Assembly (NCBI GenBank): GCA_963820495.1
Contig: CAWGAF010000002.1
Coordinates: 434,001-498,000 of the forward strand
DNA length: 64,000 nucleotides
DNA from: JBBIPA01 sp963820495
GTDB taxonomy: Bacteria; Chloroflexota; Dehalococcoidia; GIF9; UBA5629
Direction: 5' to 3'
This document shows, piece after piece, positions 14,467 through 24,755 of the stretch (its first letter is position 1; each line of letters begins with the position of its first letter). Under the pieces are notes generated by a model. That model saw nothing but the letters and a program-made list of their open reading frames with translations. It ran no database searches and was not told where the DNA came from. The translations under genes and the position numbers were made by a program.

Positions 14467-14910
14467 TTATTTCCATATTCCTGTCTTCGTCTGCTTGGCT
14501 TCCGTCTCCATCGCTTCCAGATACGATTGATATTTGATATCCGGTGGATAGGCTTTAGCATATGCATAGCCAAGTCTTATTATTTCGGCGTTGACGAAGG
14601 TATTATCAACATAAACATAGCGCAATAGCCTGCCGTATTTGTCTTTTTCCGAGATGTCTTTCTCTAGCCTAACTCTTTTGCCTTCTATTAGTTCTTTGTT
14701 TAGTTGTGTTGATTCTAGATAATATTTCTCGTCTTTCTCTGGGGCATCAATGCCTATGTACCGAACATGATATCCACCTGCAATAATAACAGTGTCACCA
14801 TCGATAACCTGAACAACCTTGGCTACGCTGGATTGCCCTTGGCAGGAAGATAGCAGGAGCATTATTGAGGAAATAAAGACTATGTAGATTTTGCTTCTGA
14901 TGCTCATCAT
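14467..14910 (-). CDS. thermonuclease-family lipoprotein
   Basis: A 147-residue staphylococcal nuclease-like enzyme. The N-terminus is a lipoprotein signal with lipobox LLLSSC (Cys about residue 23), so it is exported and lipid-anchored. The SNase fold follows: VIDGDTVII, VRYIGIDAPEKD, then VRLEKDISEKDKYGRLLRYV. These contain the Asp and Arg/Glu/Arg residues used for calcium-dependent phosphodiester hydrolysis in the family. It probably degrades extracellular nucleic acid. It stands alone between the HAAS gene and ruvB, convergent with the former. Confidence 0.88.
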   Translation of the reverse strand: MMSIRSKIYIVFISSIMLLLSSCQGQSSVAKVVQVIDGDTVIIAGGYHVRYIGIDAPEKDEKYYLESTQLNKELIEGKRVRLEKDISEKDKYGRLLRYVYVDNTFVNAEIIRLGYAYAKAYPPDIKYQSYLEAMETEAKQTKTGIWK

Positions 14911-14985
14911 GCTTTGGCTTTGCTACTTAAGAATGAAAGAATATGCAGGTGAAGTCATCGCGATTAAATTGTTGAGGAAATGAAT

Positions 14986-16026
14986 TCACCACAAAGTTGA
15001 TTGGGGAGTCTGGCTTATCTTGTGAGGAATGCCTAGATGTTCATAGGCGAGCTTGGTCGCTAATCTACCTCGGGGTGTACGTTCCAAGAAACCCAATTGA
15101 AGCAAATAAGGTTCATAGACATCCATTATGGTGTCTGCTTCTTCGCTAATAGAAGCTGCAATGGTGTCAAGTCCAACTGGTCCGCCATCGAATTTCTCAA
15201 TAATAGTACGCAGCACTTTGTGGTCTATTTCGTCTAGACCGACATTGTCTATTTCTAAATCAGAAAGGGCACCTATAGCTATAGGTTTGGTAATAATGCC
15301 ATCAGATGTTACCTGTGCGTAGTCGCGAATTCTTTTAAGAAGCCGATTTGCTATCCGCGGCGTGCCTCGAGCTCTACAGGCTATCTGAGCAAAGCTGGAT
15401 TCCTCCGTCTTTATATTAAGTATTTTGGCTGCGCGTTCCAAGATTGTCCGTATTGCTGCCTCGTCGTAGAAGTCAAGGCGAAATATAGTTCCAAATCGAT
15501 TCCTTAGCGGTGGGCTTACCATGGCGTAACGAGTAGTTGCGCCAATTAAGGTGAATCGAGGTAGGTTTAAGCGTAAACTTCTAGCGCCCGGGCCCTTGCC
15601 AATGATTATATCCAAAGCGAAGTCTTCCATTGCAGGATAAAGAACTTCCTCCACAACTCTGCTAAGGCGGTGAATTTCATCGATGAAGAGGATATCATGT
15701 TTTTGCAGGCTACTCAGAATGGCTGCCAGATCACCGGGACGCTCTATGGCTGGACCAGAACTGATTTTGATGTTGACTCCCATTTCAGCAGCGATTATAT
15801 AGGCTAGGGTGGTTTTTCCTAGGCCAGGTGGACCATAAATGAGGACATGATCAAGTGCTTCACCTCGCTTCATAGCCGCAGTGATGGCTATCTTCAGGTT
15901 ATTTTTAACCTTATCTTGGCCAATAAAATCGACCAGCCGTTTTGGCCTAAGGTTAGTATCTAGCGAGGTATCGTCAGTGTTTGGTTTAGACGATATTATA
16001 CGTGTTGTTGTTTTATCCTCACGCAT
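14986..16026 (-). CDS. ruvB: Holliday junction branch migration helicase RuvB
   Basis: RuvB is the hexameric AAA+ motor that drives branch migration with RuvA. It has 346 residues, the usual length. It has Walker A GPPGLGKTTLA, Walker B ILFIDEIHRL, sensor region LIGATTRYAMVSPPLRNRFG and a C-terminal winged helix with FLERTPRGRLA. ruvA and ruvC are not adjacent in this window. It lies downstream of rpoC on the same strand but is separated by a strong palindromic terminator, so it is probably transcribed separately. Confidence 0.96.
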   Translation of the reverse strand: MREDKTTTRIISSKPNTDDTSLDTNLRPKRLVDFIGQDKVKNNLKIAITAAMKRGEALDHVLIYGPPGLGKTTLAYIIAAEMGVNIKISSGPAIERPGDLAAILSSLQKHDILFIDEIHRLSRVVEEVLYPAMEDFALDIIIGKGPGARSLRLNLPRFTLIGATTRYAMVSPPLRNRFGTIFRLDFYDEAAIRTILERAAKILNIKTEESSFAQIACRARGTPRIANRLLKRIRDYAQVTSDGIITKPIAIGALSDLEIDNVGLDEIDHKVLRTIIEKFDGGPVGLDTIAASISEEADTIMDVYEPYLLQLGFLERTPRGRLATKLAYEHLGIPHKISQTPQSTLW

Positions 16027-16087
16027 TACTGCGATTATACCATATGTCAGGATTGGGTAGCCAAAGCTTATTTTGTGGTAAATTAGA

Positions 16088-16119
16088 AGAGGAATCTAGA
16101 TTGCAATCTAGATTCCTCT
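16088..16119 (-). terminator. 32-bp perfect palindrome, probable rpoBC terminator
   Basis: Two 16-base arms (AGAGGAATCTAGATTG and its exact complement) meet with no spacer. The hairpin lies 42 bp after the rpoC stop and is followed on the minus strand by a T-rich stretch (TCTTCTAATTT). On the plus strand, AAATATGTTTTT follows, so it could act in both directions. Confidence 0.7.
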
Positions 16120-16161
16120 AAATATGTTTTTATTGAAATTGATTCGTAAACTTCTCTAGAT

Positions 16162-19100
16162 CTAATTCAGTTCAGAAGTACCTTCGCCTGTAGAAGTTAC
16201 TAACTCGCTGGGCAAATCTGGTGTCTCTTCTGTTTGTGGGGCTGAGTCTAATTGCATTGGTGTCGGTTCAATTATCTCAGCAAAATTAATAGCCTGTGCA
16301 GGGATTAGCTTGCCTATGATTACATTTTCTTTCAAACCGAGAAGTCTGTCAGTTTTTCCCCAAATTGCTGCCTCAGTGAGTACTCTAGTAGTTTCTTGGA
16401 AGGAAGCGGCAGCTAACCAGCTATTGGTGTTTAATGAGGCTCGAGTAATTCCTAATAGAACTGTTTGAGCGGTCGCTGGTTCTCCACCTTCGGCTAGTAT
16501 TTTTGCGTTTATACTTTCGTATTCGAAACGATCTATTAGGTCGCCAGACAGTAGTTCGGTATCTCCTGGCGATTCTACACGTACGCGTCTGAGCATCTGA
16601 CGAACAATAATTTCAATGTGTTTGTCATTAATGTTCACACCTTGAGAGCGATAAACTTTTTGCACTTCCTCGATAAGATATTCTTGTACTTTTTCCCTTC
16701 CCATGATTCGCAGGATGTCTTGAGGATCAATCGCACCGTCGGTAAGCTGCTCTCCGGCTTTGACCTTATCCCCTGATTTGATGCGAATATGGCTACCGGG
16801 CGGAATTACGTATTCTCGCTCTTCTTTTTCTTCGTATTGAATATATAAATGCCTGTTTTCAATGACCGCATGGCCAGAAACCCTAGCAATTGGCATGTTA
16901 TCTTGAAGAGCGATTGCTTGTTTCTGGTTTTTCTCTAAAGATTGTTCCTTAGTTTCCCCTGCCTCTTTATTAGCTTTCTTCGCTTTGCCAGTTGTTTTTG
17001 TCTTGGTAGTTTTTTCGGGTTCGATTAATGGTGTCCCAGCTTCAACCCAATCACCTTTTTTAACGGTTAGTTTGGCTTTTGGTGGTATTGAATATTCGTC
17101 TAGATATAATTCCGAGCTGGTAACTACTATTTTGCGTGTCTCTTCATTGTTAATAACTTCAGCAGTTCCGTCGATTCCAGTTAGTATGGAAACTCCTCTT
17201 GGTACTCGAGCTTCGAATAGTTCCTCTACGCGTGGTAAACCGCTGGTAATATCAGCGCCGACCACACCGCCAGTGTGGAATGTGCGTAGTGTAAGCTGAG
17301 TGCCCGGCTCACCAATACTTTCAGCAGCCAGAATCCCTACGGCAGTCCCTGGTTTTACAATTCCTCTTTTTGCGAGATCGTGGCCGTAGCATTTTTGGCA
17401 AATACCTCGCCAAGCGCGGCAGCAAAGTGGTGATCTGACATACACCTGGCTAACACCGGCATCAATAATTTGTTTTGTTTTTGTCTCATCTATCTCTTCG
17501 TTTTTGCGCACAATGATTTCACCTGTGCTTGGGTTAATAATATCGGCTGCAGCTATATGTCCTACCATGCGTTCAGAAAGAGGCGCGAGTAATCTTTGCT
17601 CACTCTTCTCAGTAAGCCAGATACCTTCTTCTGTGCCGCAGTCTTCTTCAAAGATAATTAAATCCTGCGAAACGTCAATAAGGCGGCGGGTAAGATAACC
17701 CGCGTCTGAAGTTCTCAGGGCGGTATCAGCTAATCCTTTGCGAGCACCGTGTGTTGAAATAAAATATTCCATCACGCTCAAACCTTCGCGAAAACTTGAT
17801 TTAATAGGAAAATCAATTATTCTTCCTGATGGGTCAGTCATCAATCCTCGCATACCCGCCATCTGAGTAATTTGCCCTATATTACCTTTTGCTCCCGAGT
17901 TGGCCATCATGTAAACACCGCCATAGCGGTCCAGGGAGCGAGAGATTTCGTTCTTAATCTTATCCGTTGTTTCTGTCCATACCTGAACCGTGCCTAAATA
18001 GCGTTCCTCTTCGGTTATTAGCCCACGATTAAACTGGCTTTCAATGACAGCAACTTCCTCATCCCCTTCTTCAATGATTTTTGCTTTACTGCTGGGTACC
18101 TCAACATCTTTTGCAGCGATGGTAGTACCTGACTTTGTTGCATACTCGAAACCCAGTTTTTTGAGGTTGTCCAGCATAATGGCTGTTGGCTCATTTCCCA
18201 GCATGTGATAGCAGTCTGAAACTAACCGTTTTAGCGCAGCTTTATCCATGGTTTTATTTATGAATCGGAACTCTTGCGGTAAAACGTCGTTGAACAAAAC
18301 TCGCCCCACACTGGTTTGCAACTTTTCATTGTTAGCATTTTCAGTTTTTACCAGGATTTCGGCGTTTATTGCGATAATACCCAGTTCGTAAGCTATTTCG
18401 GCTTCTTCGAAGTTAGCGAATTTCATACTCTCACCCTTAGCCCCCGGTCGGATGTTAGTAAGGTAGTAGCAACCCAAAACCATGTCTAGAGTAGGAGTCA
18501 TTACAGGCTCACCGGAACTGGGCAGAAGCATGTTTTTGGTGCTAAGCATTTGTTCTCTGGCTTCTCTCACTGCAGCCCTGGATAGCGGTACGTGAACTGC
18601 CATTTGGTCACCATCAAAGTCGGCGTTAAAAGCTGTACATACTAATGGGTGGACTTGGATGGCACTGCCGTCAATAAGCACGGGTTCAAAAGCCTGAATA
18701 CTCAATCTGTGTAACGTTGGAGCTCGGTTAAGCAATACTGGACGTTCTTTGACCACTTCTCTTAAGATGTCCCATACCTCAGGCCTGGCTTTCTCTACTT
18801 GTCTTCGTGCACTCTTAATATTGTGTGCATAACCTTGCTCAACCAGTCGGCGCATAACAAAAGGTTTGAATAGTTCTAGGGCCATATGTTTCGGTAAGCC
18901 ACACTGATGGAGTTTCAATTCGGGACCAGAAACTATGACTGAACGACCACTGTAGTCTACTCTTTTGCCTAGGAGATTTTGACGGAAGCGCCCCTGCTTA
19001 CCCCTAAGCATGTCAGATAGTGACTTTAGCTTATGAGTGCTGGCGGCTGCGGGTTGTCGCCCTCTCCTGCCATTGTCAACAAGGGCGTCCACAGCTTCCT

Positions 19101-20118
19101 GAAGCATACGTTTCTCATTGGAGATAATAATCTCCGGTGCACTCAGGTCAAGCAAGCGTCGGAGACGATTATTGCGATTAATCACACGTCTATATAGATC
19201 ATTTAGATCGCTGGTAGCAAAACGCCCGCCATCTAACTGAACTATTGGGCGAAGGTCAGGTGGCAAAACTGGGAGCACGGTAAGTATCATCCACTCTGGT
19301 TTATTGCCACTGCGCACGAATGCTTCGATTACTCGTAATCGCTTATTAGCTTTCTTGCGCCGTTGTCCAGGACTAGTCTTGATTATGCTAATGAGTTCCT
19401 GGCGTAGCTCTTCAAGGTTGATATTCTTGAGGATTTCCAGGATAGCTTCAGCACCCATTCCAGCCTTGAAACAGTCGCTGTATTTCTTTTTTAAATCTTG
19501 ATATTTTGCCTCATTAAGCGTCTTCAGCGGTTGCAGATTCTCTATTTCGTCTATTAATTCATTTTTTCTATCAATTAGGTCATTTTGAGCTTGCTGATGA
19601 TGCTCCGTGGTTTCATCTTTTTCTTTATTAGTTTTCTTGGATGGTAGATTTGCTATCTCGTCTTTAAATTGTCCGATTTTTTCTTCACAGGCTGCTTTAT
19701 CAACCGAAATAATAATGTATTCAGCGAAATAAAGTACTCTCTCCAATTTCCTTGGAGATATATCAAGGAGCAAAGCTAACCGGCTTGGTACTCCTTTGGC
19801 AAACCAGATATGGGCTACTGGAGCAGCTAGTTCAATATGTCCCATGCGGGTACGACGTACTCTAGAATGTTCTACAGTAACGCCACATCTGTCACAAGTA
19901 ATACCCCGATAGCGTATTTTTTTGTATTTACCGCAATAACATTCGAAATTCTTGGTTGGTCCAAAGATTCTTTCGCAAAAAAGTCCGTCTTTTTCTGGCT
20001 TTAGCGTCCTGTAGTTGATTGTCTCAGGCTCTGTAACCTCACCATAAGACCAACTCTTAATCTGCTCTGGTGATGCTAATGAAATACGAATAGCATTGAA
20101 ATCATTTACTTCAACCAT
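16162..20118 (-). CDS. rpoC: DNA-directed RNA polymerase subunit beta prime
   Basis: The 1318-residue largest RNA polymerase subunit. The N-terminal zinc site is present (CYCGKYKKIRYRGITCDRCG). The catalytic magnesium loop NADFDGDQMAVH is present, as are the bridge/trigger-region sequence ESIGEPGTQLTLRTFHTGG and the second zinc cluster CCRAWRGICQKCYG. A roughly 50-residue Lys/Glu-rich stretch after about residue 1040 (KTKTTGKAKKANKE) interrupts the C-terminal domain and looks like a lineage-specific low-complexity insertion. It starts with ATG and AAAAGGAGCC just upstream, 10 bp after rpoB, so the two form one operon. Confidence 0.98.
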   Translation of the reverse strand: MVEVNDFNAIRISLASPEQIKSWSYGEVTEPETINYRTLKPEKDGLFCERIFGPTKNFECYCGKYKKIRYRGITCDRCGVTVEHSRVRRTRMGHIELAAPVAHIWFAKGVPSRLALLLDISPRKLERVLYFAEYIIISVDKAACEEKIGQFKDEIANLPSKKTNKEKDETTEHHQQAQNDLIDRKNELIDEIENLQPLKTLNEAKYQDLKKKYSDCFKAGMGAEAILEILKNINLEELRQELISIIKTSPGQRRKKANKRLRVIEAFVRSGNKPEWMILTVLPVLPPDLRPIVQLDGGRFATSDLNDLYRRVINRNNRLRRLLDLSAPEIIISNEKRMLQEAVDALVDNGRRGRQPAAASTHKLKSLSDMLRGKQGRFRQNLLGKRVDYSGRSVIVSGPELKLHQCGLPKHMALELFKPFVMRRLVEQGYAHNIKSARRQVEKARPEVWDILREVVKERPVLLNRAPTLHRLSIQAFEPVLIDGSAIQVHPLVCTAFNADFDGDQMAVHVPLSRAAVREAREQMLSTKNMLLPSSGEPVMTPTLDMVLGCYYLTNIRPGAKGESMKFANFEEAEIAYELGIIAINAEILVKTENANNEKLQTSVGRVLFNDVLPQEFRFINKTMDKAALKRLVSDCYHMLGNEPTAIMLDNLKKLGFEYATKSGTTIAAKDVEVPSSKAKIIEEGDEEVAVIESQFNRGLITEEERYLGTVQVWTETTDKIKNEISRSLDRYGGVYMMANSGAKGNIGQITQMAGMRGLMTDPSGRIIDFPIKSSFREGLSVMEYFISTHGARKGLADTALRTSDAGYLTRRLIDVSQDLIIFEEDCGTEEGIWLTEKSEQRLLAPLSERMVGHIAAADIINPSTGEIIVRKNEEIDETKTKQIIDAGVSQVYVRSPLCCRAWRGICQKCYGHDLAKRGIVKPGTAVGILAAESIGEPGTQLTLRTFHTGGVVGADITSGLPRVEELFEARVPRGVSILTGIDGTAEVINNEETRKIVVTSSELYLDEYSIPPKAKLTVKKGDWVEAGTPLIEPEKTTKTKTTGKAKKANKEAGETKEQSLEKNQKQAIALQDNMPIARVSGHAVIENRHLYIQYEEKEEREYVIPPGSHIRIKSGDKVKAGEQLTDGAIDPQDILRIMGREKVQEYLIEEVQKVYRSQGVNINDKHIEIIVRQMLRRVRVESPGDTELLSGDLIDRFEYESINAKILAEGGEPATAQTVLLGITRASLNTNSWLAAASFQETTRVLTEAAIWGKTDRLLGLKENVIIGKLIPAQAINFAEIIEPTPMQLDSAPQTEETPDLPSELVTSTGEGTSELN

Positions 20119-20128
20119 TTGGCTCCTT

Positions 20129-23100
20129 TTAGCTCAGGCTTCTAGTAGATTTGGGGGCGATTTTACCTCTTTCTTCGAAGAAGCTTATCATTTCCTCCTC
20201 TTCATTTAGCAGCTCAACAGCAAGTCCTAGGCTTCGTAGTTCCATAAACAGGACTTTAAAAGACTCGGGTACACCTGGCTGTATTATATCTTCGCCTTTG
20301 ACAAGGGCTTCGTATGTTTTAGCCCTACCTGCTACATCATCTGATTTCACAGTCAGTAATTCTTGAAGTACATGGCTGGCGCCATAGGCTTCCAGTGCCC
20401 ATACTTCCATCTCGCCGAAGCGCTGTCCTCCAAATTGAGCTTTGCCACCGAGAGGTTGTTGTGTAATCAGAGAGTATGGACCTGTGGAACGGGCATGTAC
20501 CTTATCTTCAACTAGATGAATAAGCTTCATCATATAAATGACCCCCACGGTTATAGGTTGATCAAACGGCTCACCGGTTTGCCCATCATAAAGGGTTATT
20601 TTGCCAAAGGTAGGCGGTGTTTGTCTTTGCTCAAGATATATTTTCTCCACAACTTCTTCTAGGTTTTCATCTTTGTTGACTTTTTCCCCCAAACTCTCAA
20701 GCCATAAACGAAGGCATACTTTTTGGGCTTCTCCTGGATTATGGTCATTGAAAACCGCTTCGGCGTTGTAACCACGATCGTTTAGCCACTTCTTAGCCTG
20801 GCTGAGTATGGCATTATAGTGATTGCCGTTACCAATTGGATTGGTCGCACCTGATTGTTGAATTATCCAAGCCCTGGAGAGGGCATCTTCAATAGATGTG
20901 CTATCGGCTCCATCGAAGATTGGGTTAACAACCTTGAGCCCGAGTATTTCAGCTGCCCAACCTAGGTGTGTCTCTAAAATTTGACCAATGTTCATGCGTG
21001 AGGGAACTCCTATAGGGTTAAGGATAATGTCAATAACTCTACCATCAGGTAAGAAAGGCATATCTTCTTCGGGCAGAATACGTGCAATAACCCCTTTGTT
21101 GCCGTGTCTGCCTGCCATTTTATCGCCAACAGAAACCTTTCGCTTTTGTGCTACCCATACTCTCACCAGCCGATTTACACCTGCAGGTAAATCACGGTTA
21201 CTATCTCTGGAGAATTCTTTAACGTCAATCACCTTCCCCCATTCGCCGTGGGGTACTCTAAGAGAGCTATCTTTTACCTCGCGGGCTTTTTCACCGAAAA
21301 TGGCTCGAAGCAATTTTTCTTCAGCAGTTAACTCAGTTTCTCCCTTTGGGCTGATCTTGCCTACGAGTATGTCACCCGGTCCGACCTCAGCTCCTATCCT
21401 GATTATGCCATTTTCATCAAGGTCACGGAGACTTTCCTCACCTACATTGGGTATATCCCTTGTGATCTCTTCAGCCCCAAGTTTGGTCTCACGGGCTTCT
21501 ATTTCGCTCTTTTCTATGTGGATTGAAGTAAACTTATCATCCTTTACTAATTTCTCACTGATAATAATAGCGTCTTCAAAGTTATAACCTCTCCAGCTCA
21601 TGAAAGCGCAAATAATATTTTGTCCCAGGGCGAGGTCGCCTTTATCAGTAGCCGAGCTATCGGCTAAGACCTGTTCCTTTTTAATCAAGTCACCTTTAGA
21701 CACTATTGGTCTCTGGTTGATACATGTGCCCTGATTGGTTCGGACAAATTTCATAAATGGGTAGGTACGCTCATTGCCATTTGATTCTTTAACTATGACT
21801 TGGTTACTGGTAACAGAAGTAACCTTTCCTGACTCTCGGGCAAATATTACCTGTCCGCTATATTTAGCGACTTCTCGTTCCATCCCTGTGCCAATTATTG
21901 GAGCTTCAGGGTGTATTAAAGGCACGGCTTGACGTTGCATGTTTGAGCCCATCAGTGCCCTATTAGCATCGTCGTGCTCAAGAAATGGTATGAGAGAGGT
22001 GGTAACGCTGAAAATTTGCTTGGGTGAAACATCCATAAGGTCTATTTTATCTGGTGACTCTTTAAAATATTTACCGCCCTTTATTACGTCTACTTTTTCT
22101 TCGGTGAATTCGCTTCTTTCATTAAGAATTGCATTTGCTTGGGCAATTGTATACTGCTCTTCCTTATCAGCTGTTAAATAGACTATTTCCCTGGAAACAA
22201 AGGGAACTACCTTTATTAATTCCTTACTCCCAAAGGTTTCGCCTGTATCTGAGACAGATTTTTTTGTTTTGCTTCCCTTTTTCGAAGAAGTAGACTTGGT
22301 GAGTAGACCTAGCTTCTTAGCAATTTCATCAGTAACTACCATTCTAGCAGGAATAAGACAATTCCCTTTCTTATCAAGCATGTCTTGTAGGACAGTTTTG
22401 CCTGATAGCTCATTGACAGGCACCTGGTGGATGACTTTGCGATATGGTGTTTGGATAAAGCCATATTCATTGATTGAGGCATAAGTTGCCAGAGAGCCTA
22501 TGAGTCCGATATTCGGGCCCTCAGGTGTCTCTATAGGGCATATTTTCCCATAGTGAGAATGATGGACGTCTCGGACATCAAATCCTGCGCGCTCGCGGGA
22601 GAGTCCTCCTGGTCCCATAGCCGAGAGCCTCCGTTTATGAGTTAGTTCTGCTAGTGGGTTAGTCTGGTCCATGAACTGTGAGAGTTGCGAGCTGCCAAAG
22701 AACTCTCTCATGGCGGCAATTATAGGACGGTTATTAATTAATGTAGCAGGGGTAGCAGCTTCTGGACCGATAATGCTCATTCGCTCTTTTATAGCCTGTT
22801 CGAGGCGTAGGATGCCTACACGAAACTGATTTTGTATGAGGTGCCCTGCTGTTCGAACCCGTCTGTTACCTAGGTGATCGATGTCATCGGGTCTTATTTT
22901 ACCATTGTTAACTAAGATAATGTGCTTCACTATGGTAACAAAATCTTCAGCGGTTAAAGCGCGAATTTTTTCATCTGGAATGTTGATAGAGAGCCCTATT
23001 TTTTCCTTGAGATCTTGCCATCTCTTATCTAGCTTATATCTGCCCACTTTACCCAGGTCATAGCGACGGGGATTAAAAAAAAGATTGTTCAGAAGTATAC

Positions 23101-23887
23101 TGGCATTATCAACAGTAGGCAGTTCTCCAGGGCGAAGTCTAGCATAGATTGCTGTCAAAGCTTCAGCTCTGGTTTTCCCGGATGGGTCTCGTTCTATTGT
23201 AGATTTGATATAAGAGTGTTCCTCTGAGTCGTCCACATCTTCGAAAAGCTTAATAAGCTCGGTATCGCTCTCATATCCAATAGCACGCAATATCGTGGAC
23301 ATTGGGATTTTTCGTTTCCCATTCACTTTTGTAGATATAACGTCCCTGGTGGAAGTTTCAAACTCTAACCAGGTGCCGTGCTCAGGAATTAGTTTGGCTG
23401 AGCATAACTCGCGCCCGCTGACAGGGTCTTCTTGAGTACTGAAATATATACCAGGGGAACGAAGTAATTGGTTGACGATCACCCTTTCTGCCCCGCTGAT
23501 AACAAATGTGCCTTTATTTGTCATAAGAGGGATGTCGCCAAAAAATATTTCCTGTTCCTTAATCTCACCAGTATCTTTGACTATTAATTGAGCTTTAACA
23601 TAAAGTGGTGCAGAATATGTTATATCTCTCTGGTAGCATTCTTCTATCGAGGATTGAGGTTGGCGAAATTCATAGCCAACAAAGTGAAGTTCTAGCCTTG
23701 CACCAGTAAAGTCCTGGATAGGCGAAACTTCTTGGAATAGTTCTTTTAGGCCTTCTTCTTGAAACCAACGATATGAATCGAGTTGGACTTGGATAAGATT
23801 GGGAATATCAAGGACTTCTGGTAATTTGGCGTAGGATTTCTTTTCCAACAAAATATCCTGCTTTTCGGGCATTGACATATTAGACAT
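20129..23887 (-). CDS. rpoB: DNA-directed RNA polymerase subunit beta
   Basis: The 1252-residue RNA polymerase beta subunit. The rifampicin region reads SQLSQFMDQTNPLAELTHKR and RLSAMGPGGLSRERAGFDVR, which retain the usual rifampicin-contact residues. The catalytic-site sequence GDKMAGRHGNKGV and the C-terminal GGKAQFGGQRFGEMEVWALE are present. A Lys/Ser-rich insertion (STSSKKGSKTKKS) lies at about residues 540-553. The ATG has GAGGAG six bases upstream and a consensus promoter 130 bp upstream. The usual rplJ-rplL genes do not precede it; mobA is divergent instead. Confidence 0.98.
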   Translation of the reverse strand: MSNMSMPEKQDILLEKKSYAKLPEVLDIPNLIQVQLDSYRWFQEEGLKELFQEVSPIQDFTGARLELHFVGYEFRQPQSSIEECYQRDITYSAPLYVKAQLIVKDTGEIKEQEIFFGDIPLMTNKGTFVISGAERVIVNQLLRSPGIYFSTQEDPVSGRELCSAKLIPEHGTWLEFETSTRDVISTKVNGKRKIPMSTILRAIGYESDTELIKLFEDVDDSEEHSYIKSTIERDPSGKTRAEALTAIYARLRPGELPTVDNASILLNNLFFNPRRYDLGKVGRYKLDKRWQDLKEKIGLSINIPDEKIRALTAEDFVTIVKHIILVNNGKIRPDDIDHLGNRRVRTAGHLIQNQFRVGILRLEQAIKERMSIIGPEAATPATLINNRPIIAAMREFFGSSQLSQFMDQTNPLAELTHKRRLSAMGPGGLSRERAGFDVRDVHHSHYGKICPIETPEGPNIGLIGSLATYASINEYGFIQTPYRKVIHQVPVNELSGKTVLQDMLDKKGNCLIPARMVVTDEIAKKLGLLTKSTSSKKGSKTKKSVSDTGETFGSKELIKVVPFVSREIVYLTADKEEQYTIAQANAILNERSEFTEEKVDVIKGGKYFKESPDKIDLMDVSPKQIFSVTTSLIPFLEHDDANRALMGSNMQRQAVPLIHPEAPIIGTGMEREVAKYSGQVIFARESGKVTSVTSNQVIVKESNGNERTYPFMKFVRTNQGTCINQRPIVSKGDLIKKEQVLADSSATDKGDLALGQNIICAFMSWRGYNFEDAIIISEKLVKDDKFTSIHIEKSEIEARETKLGAEEITRDIPNVGEESLRDLDENGIIRIGAEVGPGDILVGKISPKGETELTAEEKLLRAIFGEKAREVKDSSLRVPHGEWGKVIDVKEFSRDSNRDLPAGVNRLVRVWVAQKRKVSVGDKMAGRHGNKGVIARILPEEDMPFLPDGRVIDIILNPIGVPSRMNIGQILETHLGWAAEILGLKVVNPIFDGADSTSIEDALSRAWIIQQSGATNPIGNGNHYNAILSQAKKWLNDRGYNAEAVFNDHNPGEAQKVCLRLWLESLGEKVNKDENLEEVVEKIYLEQRQTPPTFGKITLYDGQTGEPFDQPITVGVIYMMKLIHLVEDKVHARSTGPYSLITQQPLGGKAQFGGQRFGEMEVWALEAYGASHVLQELLTVKSDDVAGRAKTYEALVKGEDIIQPGVPESFKVLFMELRSLGLAVELLNEEEEMISFFEERGKIAPKSTRSLS

Positions 23888-24018
23888 AGATGCTCCTCAA
23901 CTAAAATTTGGGGAAAGCTTTATAGTTGTGTTAATTAAAAATAGAAACAAGATTTTGTATGTGGCGTTGGGTGGAAGTTCAAAATTATGTTATGTGGCAT
24001 ACCAACATGTAAATAAGT

Positions 24019-24047
24019 AGTATAACATACCTTTTCCCCATTGTCAA
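24019..24047 (-). promoter_or_regulatory. consensus promoter of rpoB-rpoC
   Basis: TTGACA (24042-24047), a 17-bp spacer and TATACT (24019-24024) on the minus strand. The transcript would have a leader of about 125 nt before the rpoB ATG. Confidence 0.85.
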
Positions 24048-24091
24048 GAGGATTGACTATATGTGGTACAATAATATCAAAGAAAATTAAG

Positions 24092-24727
24092 TTGGAGATC
24101 AACGTTAGCAGTGGGCAAATTTCTGGTGTGACGGGTATTGTTCTGGCAGGCGGGAAAAGTTTGCGCTTAGGACGTGAGAAGGCTCTGGAAAGGGTGGGTG
24201 GAAAGCGACTTGTTGAGAAGGCTGTGGATAGCCTTTGCCCGATTAGCCAAGAAGTACTTGTTGTCACCAGCCAAGAACAATTTAATAACATTGCTTCAGT
24301 TAATCTGGATGCTAGAGTCGTGGTTGATATATATCCACACAAAGCTTCTTTAGGCGGCATTTATACTGGGTTATCAAGTGCTAATACACTTTATGGCTTA
24401 GTTGTAGCTTGTGACATGCCTTTTCTTAATATTGCTCTGTTGCACTATTTGGTTGATCTCGCACCTGGTTTTGATGTGGTTATTCCTAGACTGAATGACA
24501 AGCCTGAGCCACTTCATGCTGTTTATTCTAAAAACTGTTTGGTTACTATAAAACAATTATTGGACAAAGATGTATTACAAATTTTCCAGTTTTTGGATTT
24601 AGTTAAAACACGGTATGTTAGTGGGGATGAGGTAGGTAAATATGACCCGGAGCATTTGAGTTTTTTTAATATAAATACTCGAAGCGATTTGCTCCGGGCT
24701 GAAAAAATAATGGCATGCGAATCATGA
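24092..24727 (+). CDS. mobA: molybdenum cofactor guanylyltransferase MobA
   Basis: MobA attaches GMP to molybdopterin to make the MGD form of the molybdenum cofactor used by enzymes such as formate dehydrogenase. About 211 residues from the TTG at 24092. Signature LAGGKSLRLGREKAL is the GTP-binding loop, followed by VVACDMPFL, the metal-binding Asp segment. The open frame reaches back to 24041, but that would overlap the rpoB promoter, so a start at the TTG or at the GTG just before TGIVLAGG is more likely. moeA follows 28 bp downstream in the same operon. Confidence 0.85.
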   Translation: MEINVSSGQISGVTGIVLAGGKSLRLGREKALERVGGKRLVEKAVDSLCPISQEVLVVTSQEQFNNIASVNLDARVVVDIYPHKASLGGIYTGLSSANTLYGLVVACDMPFLNIALLHYLVDLAPGFDVVIPRLNDKPEPLHAVYSKNCLVTIKQLLDKDVLQIFQFLDLVKTRYVSGDEVGKYDPEHLSFFNINTRSDLLRAEKIMACES

Positions 24728-24755
24728 GATCAGCGCTTTTGAGGGGAATAAATAG

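Noticed and set aside
20988..21587. 199-codon plus-strand frame inside rpoB
   Set aside because: A shadow of the conserved rpoB reading frame with Ser/Leu/Pro-rich composition typical of antisense translation.
22840..22870. GTTCGAAC-like T-loop sequence
   Set aside because: It is inside conserved rpoB coding sequence and no tRNA fold surrounds it.
23935..24360. 141-codon minus-strand frame over the rpoB promoter and mobA
   Set aside because: It covers a consensus promoter and the MobA P-loop coding region; no protein features.
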